NCBI GenBank assembly: GCA_020881915.1
Contig: JAJFPB010000006.1
Location: 1,488,001 to 1,552,000 of the forward strand
Direction of reading: 5' to 3'
Source of the DNA: Paramyrothecium sp. XJ0827
Taxonomy: Eukaryota > Ascomycota > Sordariomycetes > Hypocreales > Stachybotryaceae
DNA: 64,000 nucleotides
A program made the position numbers and the translations under genes. Shown one piece after another: positions 33,245 to 47,800 of this stretch (position 1 is its first letter; each line of letters begins with the position of its first letter). Below the pieces are notes generated by a model, which was not told where the DNA came from, made no database searches, and saw only the letters and a program-made list of their open reading frames with translations.

Positions 33245-35185
33245 ATGCATCGATCTATCGGCCTGATACTGGCTGCCCTTTCTGTAAGCAGCAGGGTCTC
33301 TGCTGCTTCAGTCAAGGACGGCCGCTGGTCTGCCTTGCAGTCTCGAGCGTCTTCAAACAGCAGTACGCCCATCTACAAGGACCCCTCTCATTGCGTCGAT
33401 GACCGCGTCGAGGATCTCCTGTCCCGCATGACTCTTGAGGAGAAGGCCGGTCAAATGTTTCACATGCATATGCGTGTGGGTGCAAACTACACCGTGGATC
33501 CCGGCAACTATGATCCTGATGCTCCACGAAACTGGAACAGCACGGAGAACATGGTCGTGGACAAGCACTTGACGCACTTCAACTTGTTGGGCGAACTGAA
33601 TGACGCTCGTCAAGGTGCTGAATGGTTCAACCGCATTCAAGAAGTCGCTATGAATACCAGGTTGGGCATCCCCATCACGCTTTCTACCGATCCTCGTCAC
33701 CACCAAGCCAATACTATAGGAGCCAGTGTCTCTCCTGGTGCCTTTACTCTGTGGCCTGAATCTCTTGGCCTCGCAGCCTTGCGTGACCCGCAGCTTGTGT
33801 ATCAGATGGCGGATACTGCGCGAGAAGAATATGTTGCTGTTGGGCTCCGTGCCGCCCTTCATCCCCAGGTCGACTTGGCAACGGAACCCCGATGGGCACG
33901 CATTTTCAACTCTTGGAGCGAAGACGCTCATTTAACGGCGGAAATGATTGTGCCTTACATCAAAGGATTCCAAGGAAACACCATCGGTCCACACTCTGTC
34001 ACCACCGTGACCAAGCATTTCCCTGGTGGTGGTAGCGTTATGGATGGGCATGATACTCATTTTGCCTATGGCAAGAATGCCACATTCCCTGGCAACAACC
34101 TCGAGTATCATTTGATTCCTTTCCGAGCTGCCTTTGAGGCTGGTGCGCGCCAGATCATGCCCTATTACTCGCGCCCCATCGGGACCGAGTTTGAAGAAGT
34201 TGGATTCGCCTTCAACAAGCAGATTGTGACTGAGCTCCTTCGCGAGAAGATGGGCTTCGACGGGATCGTGGTGTCCGACTGGGGTCTTATCACTGATGTG
34301 GTGACTGGCGGATACCCGTTCCCTGCCCGCGCCTGGGGTATGGAAGACCAGAGTGACGAGAACAGAGCCTTCAGGATCGTCGATGCGGGCTGCGACCAGC
34401 TTGGTGGAGAGGAGCGTCCTGAGCTCATCGTTGAGCTGGTTCGCGAAGGACGCCTTACAGAAGAGCGCATCGACTTGTCTGTCCGCAAATTGCTGAAAGA
34501 GAAGTTCCTGCTTGGTCTCTTCGAAAACCCTTATGTGGACCCCGATGCGGCCGAGCGCATTGTCGGCAACGAGTATTTCAAGCGCCTAGCCGATTCGGCG
34601 CAGAGGCGGTCATACACCTTGCTTTCGAACAAGGAGGACATCTTGCCCCTGCGCAACTTGAAGAATGGCACGAGGATTTATGTGGAGAATGTCAACACCA
34701 CTCTCGTTGAAGCCCGCGGCTACGTTGTAGTTGAGACGCCGGAGCAGGCTGATATCGCCTTGATGCGTCTTTCCCCTCCCTACGACCCCATGAATGGAAC
34801 TCTTACCGGCTTCATGGGATTCCGAACAGGTACACTCGAGTACTACGATGCTGAGAAGGCTCGCCAGGCTGCTGTCTACAGCGCGGTTCCCCACGCTATT
34901 GTCGATATCTACACAAACAGGCCCATTGCGATTCCCGAAGTGGTAGAGCAGAGTAGCGCCGTGTTTGCCAGCTTTGGAGCTACAGATGAGGCCTTCCTGG
35001 ATGTGGTGTTTGGCGACGCGGAGCCTGAGGGTAAGCTGCCATTTGACCTCCTGCGATCGAATGAGGCGGCAGAGGCACAAATGGAGGATGTGCCTTTCGA
35101 TACACGGGACCCTGTCTTTAAATTCGGCCACGGGTTGCGGTACAAGGACTTGTGCGAGAGACGCAACGGTAACAAGTGCAAATGA
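33245..35185 (+). CDS. Secreted glycoside hydrolase family 3 enzyme
   Basis: 646 aa, no introns. GH3 enzymes remove terminal beta-linked sugars such as glucose or xylose by a two-step retaining mechanism. The N-terminus is a signal peptide (LILAALSVSSRVSA). The (beta/alpha)8 domain opens with VEDLLSRMTLEEKAGQM, has TKHFPGGG at 255-262, and the nucleophile Asp345 in GFDGIVVSDWG. The C-terminal alpha/beta sandwich follows (SYTLLSNKEDILPLR, then FGATDEAFLDVVFG, PEGKLPFDL) and ends with DPVFKFGHGLRY. There is no fibronectin III-like tail. The form is shorter than many fungal beta-glucosidases (about 750-870 aa), and its layout with few introns resembles bacterial-type GH3. Its 3' end is 288 bp from the transposon block. 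Confidence 0.9.
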   Translation: MHRSIGLILAALSVSSRVSAASVKDGRWSALQSRASSNSSTPIYKDPSHCVDDRVEDLLSRMTLEEKAGQMFHMHMRVGANYTVDPGNYDPDAPRNWNSTENMVVDKHLTHFNLLGELNDARQGAEWFNRIQEVAMNTRLGIPITLSTDPRHHQANTIGASVSPGAFTLWPESLGLAALRDPQLVYQMADTAREEYVAVGLRAALHPQVDLATEPRWARIFNSWSEDAHLTAEMIVPYIKGFQGNTIGPHSVTTVTKHFPGGGSVMDGHDTHFAYGKNATFPGNNLEYHLIPFRAAFEAGARQIMPYYSRPIGTEFEEVGFAFNKQIVTELLREKMGFDGIVVSDWGLITDVVTGGYPFPARAWGMEDQSDENRAFRIVDAGCDQLGGEERPELIVELVREGRLTEERIDLSVRKLLKEKFLLGLFENPYVDPDAAERIVGNEYFKRLADSAQRRSYTLLSNKEDILPLRNLKNGTRIYVENVNTTLVEARGYVVVETPEQADIALMRLSPPYDPMNGTLTGFMGFRTGTLEYYDAEKARQAAVYSAVPHAIVDIYTNRPIAIPEVVEQSSAVFASFGATDEAFLDVVFGDAEPEGKLPFDLLRSNEAAEAQMEDVPFDTRDPVFKFGHGLRYKDLCERRNGNKCK

Positions 35186-35473
35186 GTAATCTGTAGATAG
35201 AAGTGAAAAGTAGGGAAGAAGGGGGTTGATTTCTGTAATGCATGCACGAGATAGTAAACGGCAACCAATAATTGATACAGGGATGGAGTTGGAAGACATG
35301 AAAGACCCAAGAGACCCGATCGGCTAGTGAAGATTAACGCACCGGTACCTGTTTCTCATGTTAGTGAGGTATCTTGATGCGACAAATGATGATTCTTTGA
35401 TCCGTAGAACCGAAGAATTAGGTGCTGTCGGCCCGAGTGATGAATGTGATCAAAATAATATTCAAAACTGCTA

Positions 35474-35515
35474 ACGTACATAATAAGCGAGTCGGTCAGA
35501 CAAGCGAGTCGGTCA
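35474..35515 (+). repeat. 5' terminal inverted repeat of copy B
   Basis: 42 bp beginning ACGTACATAATAAGCGAGTC. It contains two direct copies of the motif AAGCGAGTCGGTCA. It matches the 3' TIR with one mismatch of RIP type. Confidence 0.9.
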
Positions 35516-36129
35516 AAAATCCCTCATCCTACATCTCAATCAATTGATCAAATGATTCACCACAACTAGCCATGTCAAACTCAATTCAAGAGGCTAATAT
35601 TATTCTTGCACTTCAAGCCATTCAAAAGGACCCAAAATTAAGCCTGCGACGCGCTGCAAAGGCCTACTAGATTCTATATAGTACTCTGCTTGATCGTAAG
35701 CACGGCAGACAATCCCGATGTAATATTATGGCCAATTCGCGTAAACTATCTGATCTTGAGGAATAGATAATAGTTCAATATATTCTTAACCTAGATATGC
35801 AAGGGTTTTCTCCCCGGCTTTGTGGTATTAAAGAAATGGCTAATTAACTGCTTGCTGAGCGCGAGATGCCTCCTATTGGTCAACACTAGGCTTCGAATTT
35901 TATTAGGCGCTAACCAGAGCTCAAGACGTGTTTCTTTAGCAGATATAATTACTAGAGGGCCAAATGCGAAGATCTAATTGCAATAAATGCGTGGTTTTTG
36001 CTTGTGGAGAATATAATCGCGAAGTACGGTATAAGATTAGATGATTAGTATAACTTTGATGAGATTGGCTTTATGATGGGCGTGATTATAAGCGGTATAG
36101 TGGTTATAGGCTTAGAAAGGCGTGTAAAC

Positions 36130-36779
36130 TGTCACGACCCGTACTAACCCCGTAACTAAGCCAGTACGGAATAAACATGATCTACATTGGTTACGATGGA
36201 TGCTACGTAGAAAAGCTAGGTAAACTAATCAGTGGACTGCAACCTAAATATATACTGGTCCTTACTAAGGATATAGTTATATAGGACTAATATAGCTAGA
36301 GGTTTAGGTAAATAATAGGGGAATATATTAGGTGTAATATAGCTACTATTCTAGGGATCTAGTAAACTATAGTCCCTACTTAGTAAGGTAGAAAAGGGGC
36401 TAGTACCTAATTACCTTAGAACTAAGGATATAGGTAAATTCCTATATAATACTAAGTAAGAAAAGGACTAATTATATATATATATTTATATACTATAACT
36501 AAGTATACTAAACTAAGTATACTAGTAATTACCTTAATAAAGTAATTATAATAAGTATATAAATAGAAGGATTCTACCTTAAGATAGATAAAAGACTACT
36601 AGTTATTAATAATATATAGTCCCTAAGATAATCTTTATTATATTATTCTCTTATAAATTAGTAATAATTACTTATATATTTTAAATACTTTTCTATTATT
36701 TTATTTAAAAATAAATAAATCCTAAATAATTCTTAATTACTTTATATCTTTTAGTATAAAGCTACTTCTAATTATTATA
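36130..36779 (+). repeat. E1 left LTR
   Basis: 650 bp starting TGTCACGACC, the least mutated LTR start in the block. It ends ATTATA, where the canonical ending appears to be ..TTACA (seen inverted at 51795). Confidence 0.85.
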
Positions 36780-39700
36780 TATTAATAGCTCTTATTCTAG
36801 GTAATATTATTATATCTAAAGTAATATTAAAAATAATAAGTAAATTAACTAAATTAACCCTTAAGGGAAAGGAAGTAGCCCGCCTTATAGTACTAAGGCC
36901 TCTACCTACTAAGGTTATTCCTAAGAAAACCCCCTTAGGAAATAATATTATTATAAGTAAAGACCTAGCTTTATAATTAGACTCTAATAATAAGAATAAA
37001 GTTACTACCTTATAAGCTAAGTTCTAAAAGAATATCTAAATTACTAATAAAAAGCTTAATTAACTTTAAAATAATATCCTTAATACTTAATAAGTTTATA
37101 AGCTTAAGTAACTTATTAAGACCTTAAAAAAGAAAATAGCTAATATAATATAACTCTATATAGAGAAATCTAAGAAAAATAGGAAAATACTTAAATAACT
37201 TTAAAATATAAATCTTAGAGGGATTATAGGGGCCTAAAAAAATAAGGGAGCTATTCTATAAATTAGAAAGTCTAAGCCCTTTAATAGTACTTTAAGTAAG
37301 CTCTAAATATTTATTATATTACTTAAAGTATATTACTTAAATTATCTCTTACTTTTTATATAAGATTATAATAGAATTATATTTATAGCTTATAATTTAA
37401 TTAAGAAAGTATAAACCTAATTTAAGTTTATACTCTAAGACTATATAAATAATACTTTTATTTTCTAAATAAACTATATTAAATATATTTTTATAAGCTT
37501 CTAGAAGTTTAAGGAAGAAATTAAATATATTTTTAAAATAATTAATAAAATATAGAATACTAAAAGAGCCCTTAACTTACTTAAATAAATTAGGTCCTAT
37601 ACTAAGCTTATTACTAAGTTCCTTTATATTACTATACTACTCTACTAGCTAGAAGATATTCTAAAGAAAACCTTCTATAATAAAATTAAACCTAATATAA
37701 AAAATAAACTTATTAAAATTAAATATAATAAAGTCTTACTATTAAAATATATATATAAAGTAGTAGAAATTAATAACTATAATTAAAAATACTATAAAGA
37801 ATAGAAGTAAGAAAATAAAGTAAAGAAATTTAAAACCCCCTACCTAGTAAATTAAAAGAAGAAGAAATTTATTCCTATAGCTTATAGAACTATAATAAGA
37901 TCTATAGAAATTAATATTATTTAGAAATAAGGGAAAGACTTCTTCTACTATAACTATAAAAAAAAAAAATACTATATATAGAACTATAAAAGTAAGCCCT
38001 AAAATAGAAAGAAAACCTATTTCTAGTTAATTTAAGAAGACTAATATAATATTAATATAATTAAAAAATAATTAATTAATATTATTACTAAATAAAAACC
38101 TACTAAGAATATTCCTAATTAATAAATAATAACTAAAGATATCTTTAATATTACTAATCTAATTAATTTATTATAAGGAACCCCTATAATTAGTAAACCC
38201 TTAGATAATAAATTAGAATTAAGTATAGATATTACTAAAAGTACCTTACTTCTACTTAATTATATACTAATTAAAGCTAGAATTAAGTAATATAATTTAC
38301 TTTTTAAAGATTAAAAAGTATATATCTAAGTAGTAACTATAAAGGTAGCTATAAGCCTATAAGAAGTAAGATTTATTATTAACTCTTAATATAATTTCTT
38401 ATTTAATCTTAATTACTATAGATATAATAAAATCTTATAGGTATTTTATATAATATACTAATATCTTATTTACTTTACTACTAAAGTAAAATAAAATATA
38501 TTTCCTATATATATATAAGGTACTAAAATAAAAAATCCCTATATATTTAAGAAAATACCTTACTAAGAGATTAAGATATATTACCTTAGATATTAAATTA
38601 TAATTCTTAGATTAAGTAAGAAATACCTTAAAGAATATTACTTTAAAGTAGAAGAAACTTATAAAACTAATAAGTACTAAATATATTACTAAGTAAAAAT
38701 TAATTAATTTTATAGACTTTAAGGTAAATATAGAAAGAAGTATACCTAGTTAGAAAATATACTTCTAAATAAAAACTATAAATATATTAAAATAGTAATC
38801 TTATAATTTCTTAATAGGCTTCTAAGAAGGGAATACTACTATAAAATAAGATACTTTATCTATAACTACAAAAAAAAAATACCTATAGCCTATAAAACTA
38901 AATCTAGCCCTATAAAGATTAGTTATATAGAAGATAGTTTATATTACTACTATAACTATAAAAAGTATAAAATAAAAAGAATATACCTTTATAAGGAAAT
39001 AGAACCTAAGATAATAGGTACTATAAAAGAAGAATATATCTAGGAATATAAAGAATATTACTACCTATACTAAACCTACTATAGGTATATTATTTATATA
39101 AAGGAAATAAGTAATAAATTACCTATTAGTATTAAAGAAGCTAAGTAAAGAATTAATAGAATCTTAATATAAAGTAATTAGGTAAAAAATAAGACCTATT
39201 AATTATAATTAGGCTATAAGGTAATAAAAGGAAGTAATAAACTATTACTATAATCTAAAAATAAGGATAGGTAGAATAGTAAGGGTACTATATTAATTTT
39301 ATAATTTAGGGCATAACTATTAATACTAGGGTAGATATTAGTACTAAGGAAAATTATATTAATCCTAATTTTATAAACTAATATAAAATCCTATAGAGAA
39401 GAAAGAAGAAACTATATAAAGCTATAAATATAGAAGAAGTTCCTTTTACTTATAATAAGGGACTAATAAATAAAGAAGTAATTCTTTATATAATAATATA
39501 AGGAATTACCTATAATATTATTCTTAATATAATATAAGTATAATCTAATATACTTCTAAATAAACTATAACTAAAGGACTAAAGACCTACCTTTAATTAG
39601 AATAATAGCTAGATTATAATAGTAGAATTATAATAGCCCTAAATAAGAAAAAGAAAATAAAGAAAGAAAAAAGAAGTAAATATTTATAATAAAACCCTAT

Positions 39701-42700
39701 CTAGGAAGGGAGGGACCCTCCTAAGATAGAAGGATTATTAAATAAAAGCTAAAGTATTAACTAATAATAGAATATAACCTAATATATAATATAAATAAAG
39801 CTAAGTAATATTTACCTATAAATAAAAAGTAATTAATTTTATTTATACTTTTATATATAGTATTAAGAAGTAAATATAAGTAAAATAAGAAGTAAAAAAT
39901 AGGCTTATAAATATCCTAGAAAAATACTATAAAAATATAAAGCTATTTATAAAAAACCTAAAAAGTAAACTCCCTAAATACTTAGAATAGGATTATAAAA
40001 TCTACTTAATTAATAGGAAAAAGACCTACTTCCTACTAATTTATAACCTTAATACTAAAGAACTAAAGATATTAAAAGAATATATTAATAAGAACCTTAA
40101 AAAAGAATATATCTAATAATTAATATTACTTACTAAATATCTTATTATATTTATCTTAAAAAAAAATTAAAAACTTTACTTATATATAAATTACTACTAA
40201 CTTAATAATATTACTATTAAAAATAGAATATTTTTACCCCTTATTACTAAAATAAGAGATTACTTATATAATAAAATAATTTTTACTATACTTAATCTTA
40301 AAGGTACTTATAATCTAATTAAAATAAAAAAAGAAAATAAATAAAAGACTACCTTTTATATAAAGTTTAGATTCTTTAAAACCCTAGTAATATTATTTAG
40401 CCTAACTAATATATTAGCTATATTCTAATATATAATTAACTATATTTTAAGAGAATTTATAAATAACTTTATTATTATTTACTTAAATAATATACTTATC
40501 TTCTTAAAGAATAAAGAATAATATAAAGAATATATATATAAAGTACTCTAGGTACTATAAGATACTAAACTTCTAGTAGAACCTACTAAGAGTAACTTCT
40601 ATATATATAAAGTAGATTTTCTTAGATATATTATTTAATTTAATAAGATTTAAATAAAGAAAAGTAAAATTATAATAATTAAAAAATAGAAGTCCCCTAT
40701 AAATAATATTAAAAATATTTAAAGTTTCTTAGGATTTACTAATTATTACTAATACTTTATTAAATACTTTAAGAAAATTACTAAATTACTAATAGATCTA
40801 ATTAAGAAGAATATATCTTTTAAATAAATCTTAGAAACCTAATAAGCCTTTAAAGAAATTAAGGAATAGATTATTAGTAAATCTATTCTAGTAACTTTTA
40901 ACCTAAAGAAGTAAATTACCCTAGAAACTAATACCTCTAACTATACCCTTAGTACTACTATTAGGTAAATAAAAAAGAATAAACTCCTATACTTTATTAC
41001 TTTCTAGTTTAAGAAAATTACTAGATCTTTACTTTATTACCTTATTTATAATAAAGAATTTATAGTAATTATTAAGGTATTTAAGGAATTTTAATATTAC
41101 CTTATAGATATAGAATATAAGATTAAGATCTATATTAATTACTAAAATATTACTTACTTTATTATAACCTAAACCCTAATAATAAAATAAGTCTACTATA
41201 TAAAAATACTTATATTCTTTAATTATAAAATTATTTATTAAAAAGAATCTAAGAATAAATATATTAATATACTTAGCTAGAAAAGTAAATATAAGTAAAA
41301 AATCCCTAAGGTAATATAATAGCTACTATACCTAAACTTAGAAGGGAACTATAAGTAAAAAACTATTAATTTAATTAAAATCTATAAGATTAAAATAGAA
41401 AATAAGTAGTATAATAAAATTAGAGAATAAAGTAAAAAATATATTATATATATTATAGAAGTACCTATAGAAATAAGTATAGAATATAATATAGTACCTA
41501 TATATAATAACTAAATATAGATCCTAGAAGAAATATAAGAAGAAATTTTAACTAAAATCTATAAGTACTATACTATTAAATATAAGAGAATTAAAAAGAC
41601 TATAGAAGTAGTATATTATATATATAGCTACCCTAAAATAAAGAAAAATATAAAAAGAATTATAAGAAAATATAATATCTATAATAAAACTAAAACCTTA
41701 AGATATAAATCTTATAAATACCTTAAATTACTACTAGTACTAACTAAACCTTAGTAATTAATCTTATAGGACTTTATTATTAAGCTCCCCTAATTAAAGA
41801 AACTAAGCTTAAAAAATAGCTATAATAGTATTTTTATTATTCTTAATAGGTTTATAAAATATATTTACTTTATTACCTATAATAAGGTAATTAATATTAA
41901 AGATATAGTATATTACTATTATAAGTATATTATAAACTAATATAGTATATTAGAAGAAATTATCTCTAATAGAGAATCTATATTTATATCTAAGTTCTAA
42001 TAAGAATTAGTAACTCTTCTAGGTATTAACTATAAACTAAGTACTACCTACTACCTATAAATAAATAAATAAATAAAATATATAAATTAAACTTTAAAAT
42101 AATATCTCTACTATTATATTAATTATTAGTAGAAGAATTAAATAAAATAGCTATCTATAGTATAATACTACTATAATAGTACTAAATTAGAAACTACTAA
42201 AATATTACTATTTTATATAAATTATAAGTTTAAATTAATTATTAAATATATTAAATATAAAGGACCCCTTAATAAACTAGTTATTATTAAGATAAAAGAA
42301 CTTAAATAATTATATAATATAATAAAATAAGAAATTTTATTTATAAATTAGAAAATAAAGAAATATTATAATATAAAAAAATTACTAGAGCTAATCTTTA
42401 AGGAGAGAAATATAATTTATTTACTTAAAAAAAATATAAAAATAATATAATTAAGTAATAAACTAGATTATAAAAAACTTAGATCCTTTAAAATCTTATA
42501 TAAAATTAAAGATATTAATTATAAACTAGAATTATTTAATATAATAAAATACTACCTAGTATTTTATATTATACTTTTAGAACTAGTACTAAATAATAAA
42601 TCTATAAAAGAAACTATTAAGGTACTTATAGAAGAAGAAGAATATAAAGTAAAATAAATACTTATATATAAATAAACTAAAAATAAAGAAGAATTATATT

Positions 42701-43456
42701 TTATTAAATAGAAAAATTATAATAAAAGTAAAAATACTTAAGAACTACCTAAGTACCTAAATAAAGCTAACTTAAAATTAAGGGAATTTTAAAGTTAAAT
42801 AAAGCCTTAAAACCTAAGGCCTACTAATTTATATTTAAAAAAAAAGTAATATTAGAATAAGCTAAGAATTAAATATTAAGAATAATCTCTATTTCTTTAA
42901 TAAGAATCTCCTTCTTAATTTCTATATTCTCTACTAAGTAAGTACTCTTATTCTTTAAGGCCTAGTACTAATAATATAGCTATATTAGGTAAGCTAAGGA
43001 CTTAAAAAGAGTAGCTTAGTAATAAAGTAGCTCTTTCTCTACCTTAATCTTCTTCTTCTCTAGCTTCTTATTCTTATTAACTATTTAATAAACTAAGCTA
43101 TAATTAATAAGAACTAAGGAATATATAGAAGAAAGAACCTATAAGATATTAGGGGAATACCTATTAAATTATAAGAATAACTAAAATAAGTATATATTTA
43201 GTAATACTTTAATTTAAATAATATCTTATATTCTATATCCTTTAAGTAATAATAAATATAAGATATAATAATAAAATTAAATCTAAAAATAGTATTAGTA
43301 TAAAGATAATAGTAAATAGTAGCCTTTAAGATTATTATAAAGAAGGAAAAGAAGAAGAAATATTTACTAGATTATAAATAAAAATCTAGGAATCTACTTA
43401 ATTTATATAAAGAAATAGCTAGGCCTCTAAAGTAGACCTTAAAGAGAGAAGTATTA

Positions 43457-44106
43457 TATTATAATCTATATTAACCCTATAACTAAGCTAGTATAGAATA
43501 AATATAACCTATATTAATTATAATAAATATTATATAGAAAAGCTAGGTAAACTAACTAGTAGACTATAATCTAAATATATATTAATTCTTACTAAGAATA
43601 TAGTTATATAGAACTAATATAGTTAGAGATTTAAATAAATAATAGGGGAATATATTAGATATAATATAATTACTATTCTAGAGATCTAGTAGACTATAGT
43701 CCCTACTTAGTAAGGTAGAAAAGGGGCTAGTACCTAATTACCCTAGAACTAAGAATATAAGTAAATTCCTATATAATACTAAGTAAGAAAAGAACTAATT
43801 ATATATATATACTTATATACTATAACTAAATATATTAAACTAAGTATACTAGTAATTACCCTAATAAAGTAATTATAATAAGTATATAAATAGGAGAATT
43901 TTATCTTAAGATAAATAGAAGACTACTAGCTATTAATAATATATAGTTCCTAAGATAACCTTTATTATACTATTCTCTTATAGACTAGTAATAACTACTT
44001 ATATACTTTAAATACTTTCCTATTATTCTATCTAAGGATAAATAAACCCCAAGCAATCCTTAGTTACCCTATACCTTTTAGTATAAGGCTACCCCCAATC
44101 ATTATA
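43457..44106 (+). repeat. E1 right LTR
   Basis: 650 bp, same length as the left LTR. The 5' end is RIP-converted (TGTCACGACC became TATTATAATC), while its 3' third is almost unmutated near 44,041-44,100. Confidence 0.85.
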
Positions 44107-44216
44107 TAAACCCTAAAAAGGTTTAGCCCGGAAACTGTAAATAGGTTATAGTAATTAAATCGATTAATGCCGAAGGGTGGGCGCTACTGCCGTTTATTAT
44201 TATTGCAGGCTAATAT

Positions 44217-44813
44217 TATAATAACCAGGCCTGGACCTAAGTATAGGGTAGGTGGTTTTGTAGTTAGTTATTTAATATAGGGAATAAGGTTCCCTCTTAA
44301 AGTAATAGATTACTTATTACTAATCTATAAAACTTCTTCTCTAGAAGCTAGTTAAAGAATATCTTAGGGACTATATATTATTAATAGTTAGTAGGTTCTA
44401 GTTTAGGTATAATATATAGAACCTCCTATTTATATATATAGTTCTCTACCCCTAGAGTACTAGATTACCTATTAGTTATAATCTAATAGTTCTTATTAGA
44501 TTATAGTAAGGCTATAATCTATTAATTTATATTAGTAGGTTTTCTATAGCTTCTTTATTATTTATAGAAATCTTCTTCTATATAGGTTCTTATCCTTATT
44601 AGATATTTCTTTATTTTTATTCTTTTATTTTTAGCCCTACTTTTATACTAGTATTTAATTTAGGCTAGTATATTAGGGCTAGTCTATAGGTTATATTAGT
44701 AGTGCGGGGGCTAGTCTATCTTAAGGCTAGTAGCCTAAGGCTAATATAGTATTTATATATTATATTATATAACTTCCTATAGCTTAGTTATAGCCTTAGA
44801 TTAGATTATAATA
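44217..44813 (-). repeat. E2 LTR (low-coordinate copy)
   Basis: 597 bp, begins TATAATAACCAGGCC. It pairs with 50645-51241 at equal length. Confidence 0.85.
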
Positions 44814-47800
44814 TAATACTTCTCTCTTTAAGGCTAAGTCTTGTGGCCTAGTATTAGATATACTTAAGGTTATAGGTCCCTATTATATATATAGGTCCCT
44901 TTCTATTTTCTTCTTTTATAAGTATATTAATACTATATTAAGCTATATTAAAAAATCTTTAAAGAAGTCTACTAAGTATTTAAGTCTTTTATTTTATATT
45001 ATTAAGGAGTTTATTCTTATTAATATATTATATACTTATTATTTTAAGTATAATAAGAAATATAAGATCCTATTCTTAGGGTTATTTTATTACCTAAAGT
45101 ATATCTATTATAAGTATTCTTATAATAATATTTTAGTAGCTTCTACTTATAAGTTATTTCTCTAGTTCTTTTTATATTTTTTATTAATTTCTTTTAGTAA
45201 TTTATTTAGAGTCTTAGTAGAAAAAGTTAAATACTAAGAAGAAGAAAACTAAGAAGAGCCTAGCTAAACTTTAACTTAAGCTTACTAAGGTAGTAAACTA
45301 ATTATCTTAGATCTAGAAAATTTATTAGAAGGTAAAGAATTATAGTAATAAATTATTTTATTATAAAATAGTAAAGTTAGGTAAGGAGAATAGTATTAAA
45401 TCTCCTTTAGGTCTTCTTATTGCCTTAGATTTCTATAAGTATTAGATTATTTATAACCTTAATACTATTAGTATTTCTAGTTCTATAGATTAGTTTTCTT
45501 TTAGGCTAGGGAAGAAGTTTATAGATTTAGGCTTAGTACTTATAGCTAGAACTCCCTTAGCTTCTTCTTAGCTTTCTCTAGGTATTCTAGAGGTTCCTAA
45601 GTATTTTTACTATTATTATAGTTTTTTTATTTTATAAAGTATATTATTTTTCTATTTTCTTTAATTTATTATATTAGTATTCTTTTAATTTTATATTTTA
45701 ATTCTTCTAGTAAGACTTTAATATTATTTTCTATAAAGTTATTACCTTTAGTTAGTTCTAAAAGTATAATATAGAATACTAGGTATATTTTTATTATATT
45801 AGGTAAATATAATTTATATATAATATTAGAAATATTCCTAATAATTAGAAATAGTCCTAATCTTTTAAAGTCTAGTTTATTACTTAGTTATATTATTTTT
45901 ATATTTTTTCTAAGTAAGTAAACTATATCTCCCTCCTTTAAAGTTAGTTTATTTAATCTTTTTTAATTATAGAATTTAGTTATTCTATCTTTAATAAATA
46001 AAATTTCTTTTCTAAGTATATTATATAGTACTTTTATATTTTATATTTTAATTATAGCTTTCTTATTAGCTATTCTAGTTTAGATTTCTTATTTAAATAT
46101 AGGTTTAAATCTATAGTTTATAAAGTAAGGTAATTATTAGGTTATTTCTAACTTCTATTTATTATATATAATCTATATAATTAGTAGTAGTCTAGCTTAG
46201 TTATTTTACTTATAATTAATATAATAATATAGATATATTTTAATAATTTAGTTTAAGTATTCTATTTATTTATTTATTTATAGGTAGTAAGTAGTACTTA
46301 GCTTATTATTAATTCTAAGTTATATAATTAGTTCCTACTAGAATTTTAATATAAATATAGTACCTCTATTAGAGATAATTTCTTTTAGTAGCCTATATTA
46401 TAAGATAATATATTTAATAAAGTAATATACTATTATTTTAGTACTAATTACTTTATTATAGGCTATAAAGTATATGAACTTTATAAACCTATTAATAATA
46501 GTAAAGATACTATTAAAGCTATCTTTTAATCCTAGTTTCTTAGATTATAGTAACTTTATAATAAAGTCCTATAAAATTAATTCCTATAGTTAGATTAGTA
46601 CTAGTAGGGGTTTTAGAAACCTATATAGTTTATATTATAATACCTTCGCTTTTTAGTATATTATATATTTCTTAATATATTTTATAATGTAGTCCCTTAA
46701 TCTAGAGGTATTATATATTTAGTAAATTATCTAATATATTTTCTAGATACTAGGGTATTTTATTAGAAGGTACTTATAATATATATAAATAACTTCTTCT
46801 AAGTATTCTTTAGGTAGTACTTAGATTTTTCTATTATAGGTATTATAATTTAGTTATAGATCTTCTAGGTAGATATATTTATTAGAGGGTACTTTATATT
46901 CTTATACTAGCTTATTATATTTTATAACCTTTTATTTAAGTTCTAGGTTAGGTTCTATTATTATTTCTAGTTTTCTAAGTTTATATAACTTATAGTTACT
47001 AGTTTCTTTATTTATTATAAATACTTAGCTTATAGCTTTTAGTATTTCTTATTTATAATTACTTTATTAACTTAGGGCATTAGCTTTTCTATTTTCTAAT
47101 CCTTTTTTATAAATAATTTCTATATTAAATTCTAATAATATTTTATAGTAATATACTTATTAGGCTATTAAGGTTTAGATTATAATAAAGTAAGAGATAT
47201 TTTTATAATTTATATAGATCTTAACTCTATAATTACTTCCTATAATATAGTATTAAAATTCCTTAATAGCTTTAATTATTACTATAAATTCTTTATTATA
47301 AATAAGGTATTAAAGTAGTAGTCTACTAAGCTTCTTTAACTAAAATACTATAGGTTTTAGTATCTTATTTTTACCTTATTACCTAATAGTAGTACTAATT
47401 ATAAAGTCTAATATATTAATTTCTAGTTTAATTACCTTATTAGGATTAAATATAATAAGGACTAGTTCTTTAGTAATAAGCTTTTTAATTTCTTTAAATA
47501 CTTATTAAGCTCCCTTATTTTAGTTCTAATTAAATTCTTATTTCTTTTTTATAAAGTTAGTTAATAGTACTATAATTTTACTAAAGTTCTTAATAAATTA
47601 TTAGTAGTAGTTAGTAAATCTAAGGAAGCTCTATATATCTTTTATATTTTTTTAAGGGTTCTTATTTATATACTACTATAATTTTTCTTTTTTTTATTTA
47701 GATTTTATTAGGTTAAATAATATATCTAAGGTAGTTTATCTCTTAGATATAAAAACTGCTTTTTTCTGATTTAACTAATAAGTTAGTATCTTAGAGTACT

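Larger units (their letters stand above)
36130..44106 (+). mobile_element. Ty3/gypsy LTR retrotransposon E1, RIP-mutated, 7977 bp
   Basis: Complete element inserted in copy B with 5-bp duplication TAAAC at 36125-36129 and 44107-44111. LTRs are 650 bp each. The plus-strand order is gag-type zinc knuckle remnant (about 37,945-37,990), reverse transcriptase (about 39,930-40,640, with the Y-x-D-D region near 40,480), RNase H-like and integrase (about 41,560-42,330); this pol order is that of Ty3/gypsy. All frames are broken by many TAA/TAG triplets. Cytosines are largely gone and TpA is extreme, the RIP signature. The length equals that of E3, so RIP has changed bases without indels. No active product is expected. 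Confidence 0.92.

Noticed and set aside
36900..43400. CRISPR-like or satellite repeats in AT-rich sequence
   Set aside because: Repetition comes from low base complexity; there is no regular repeat-spacer spacing, and the organism is a eukaryote.
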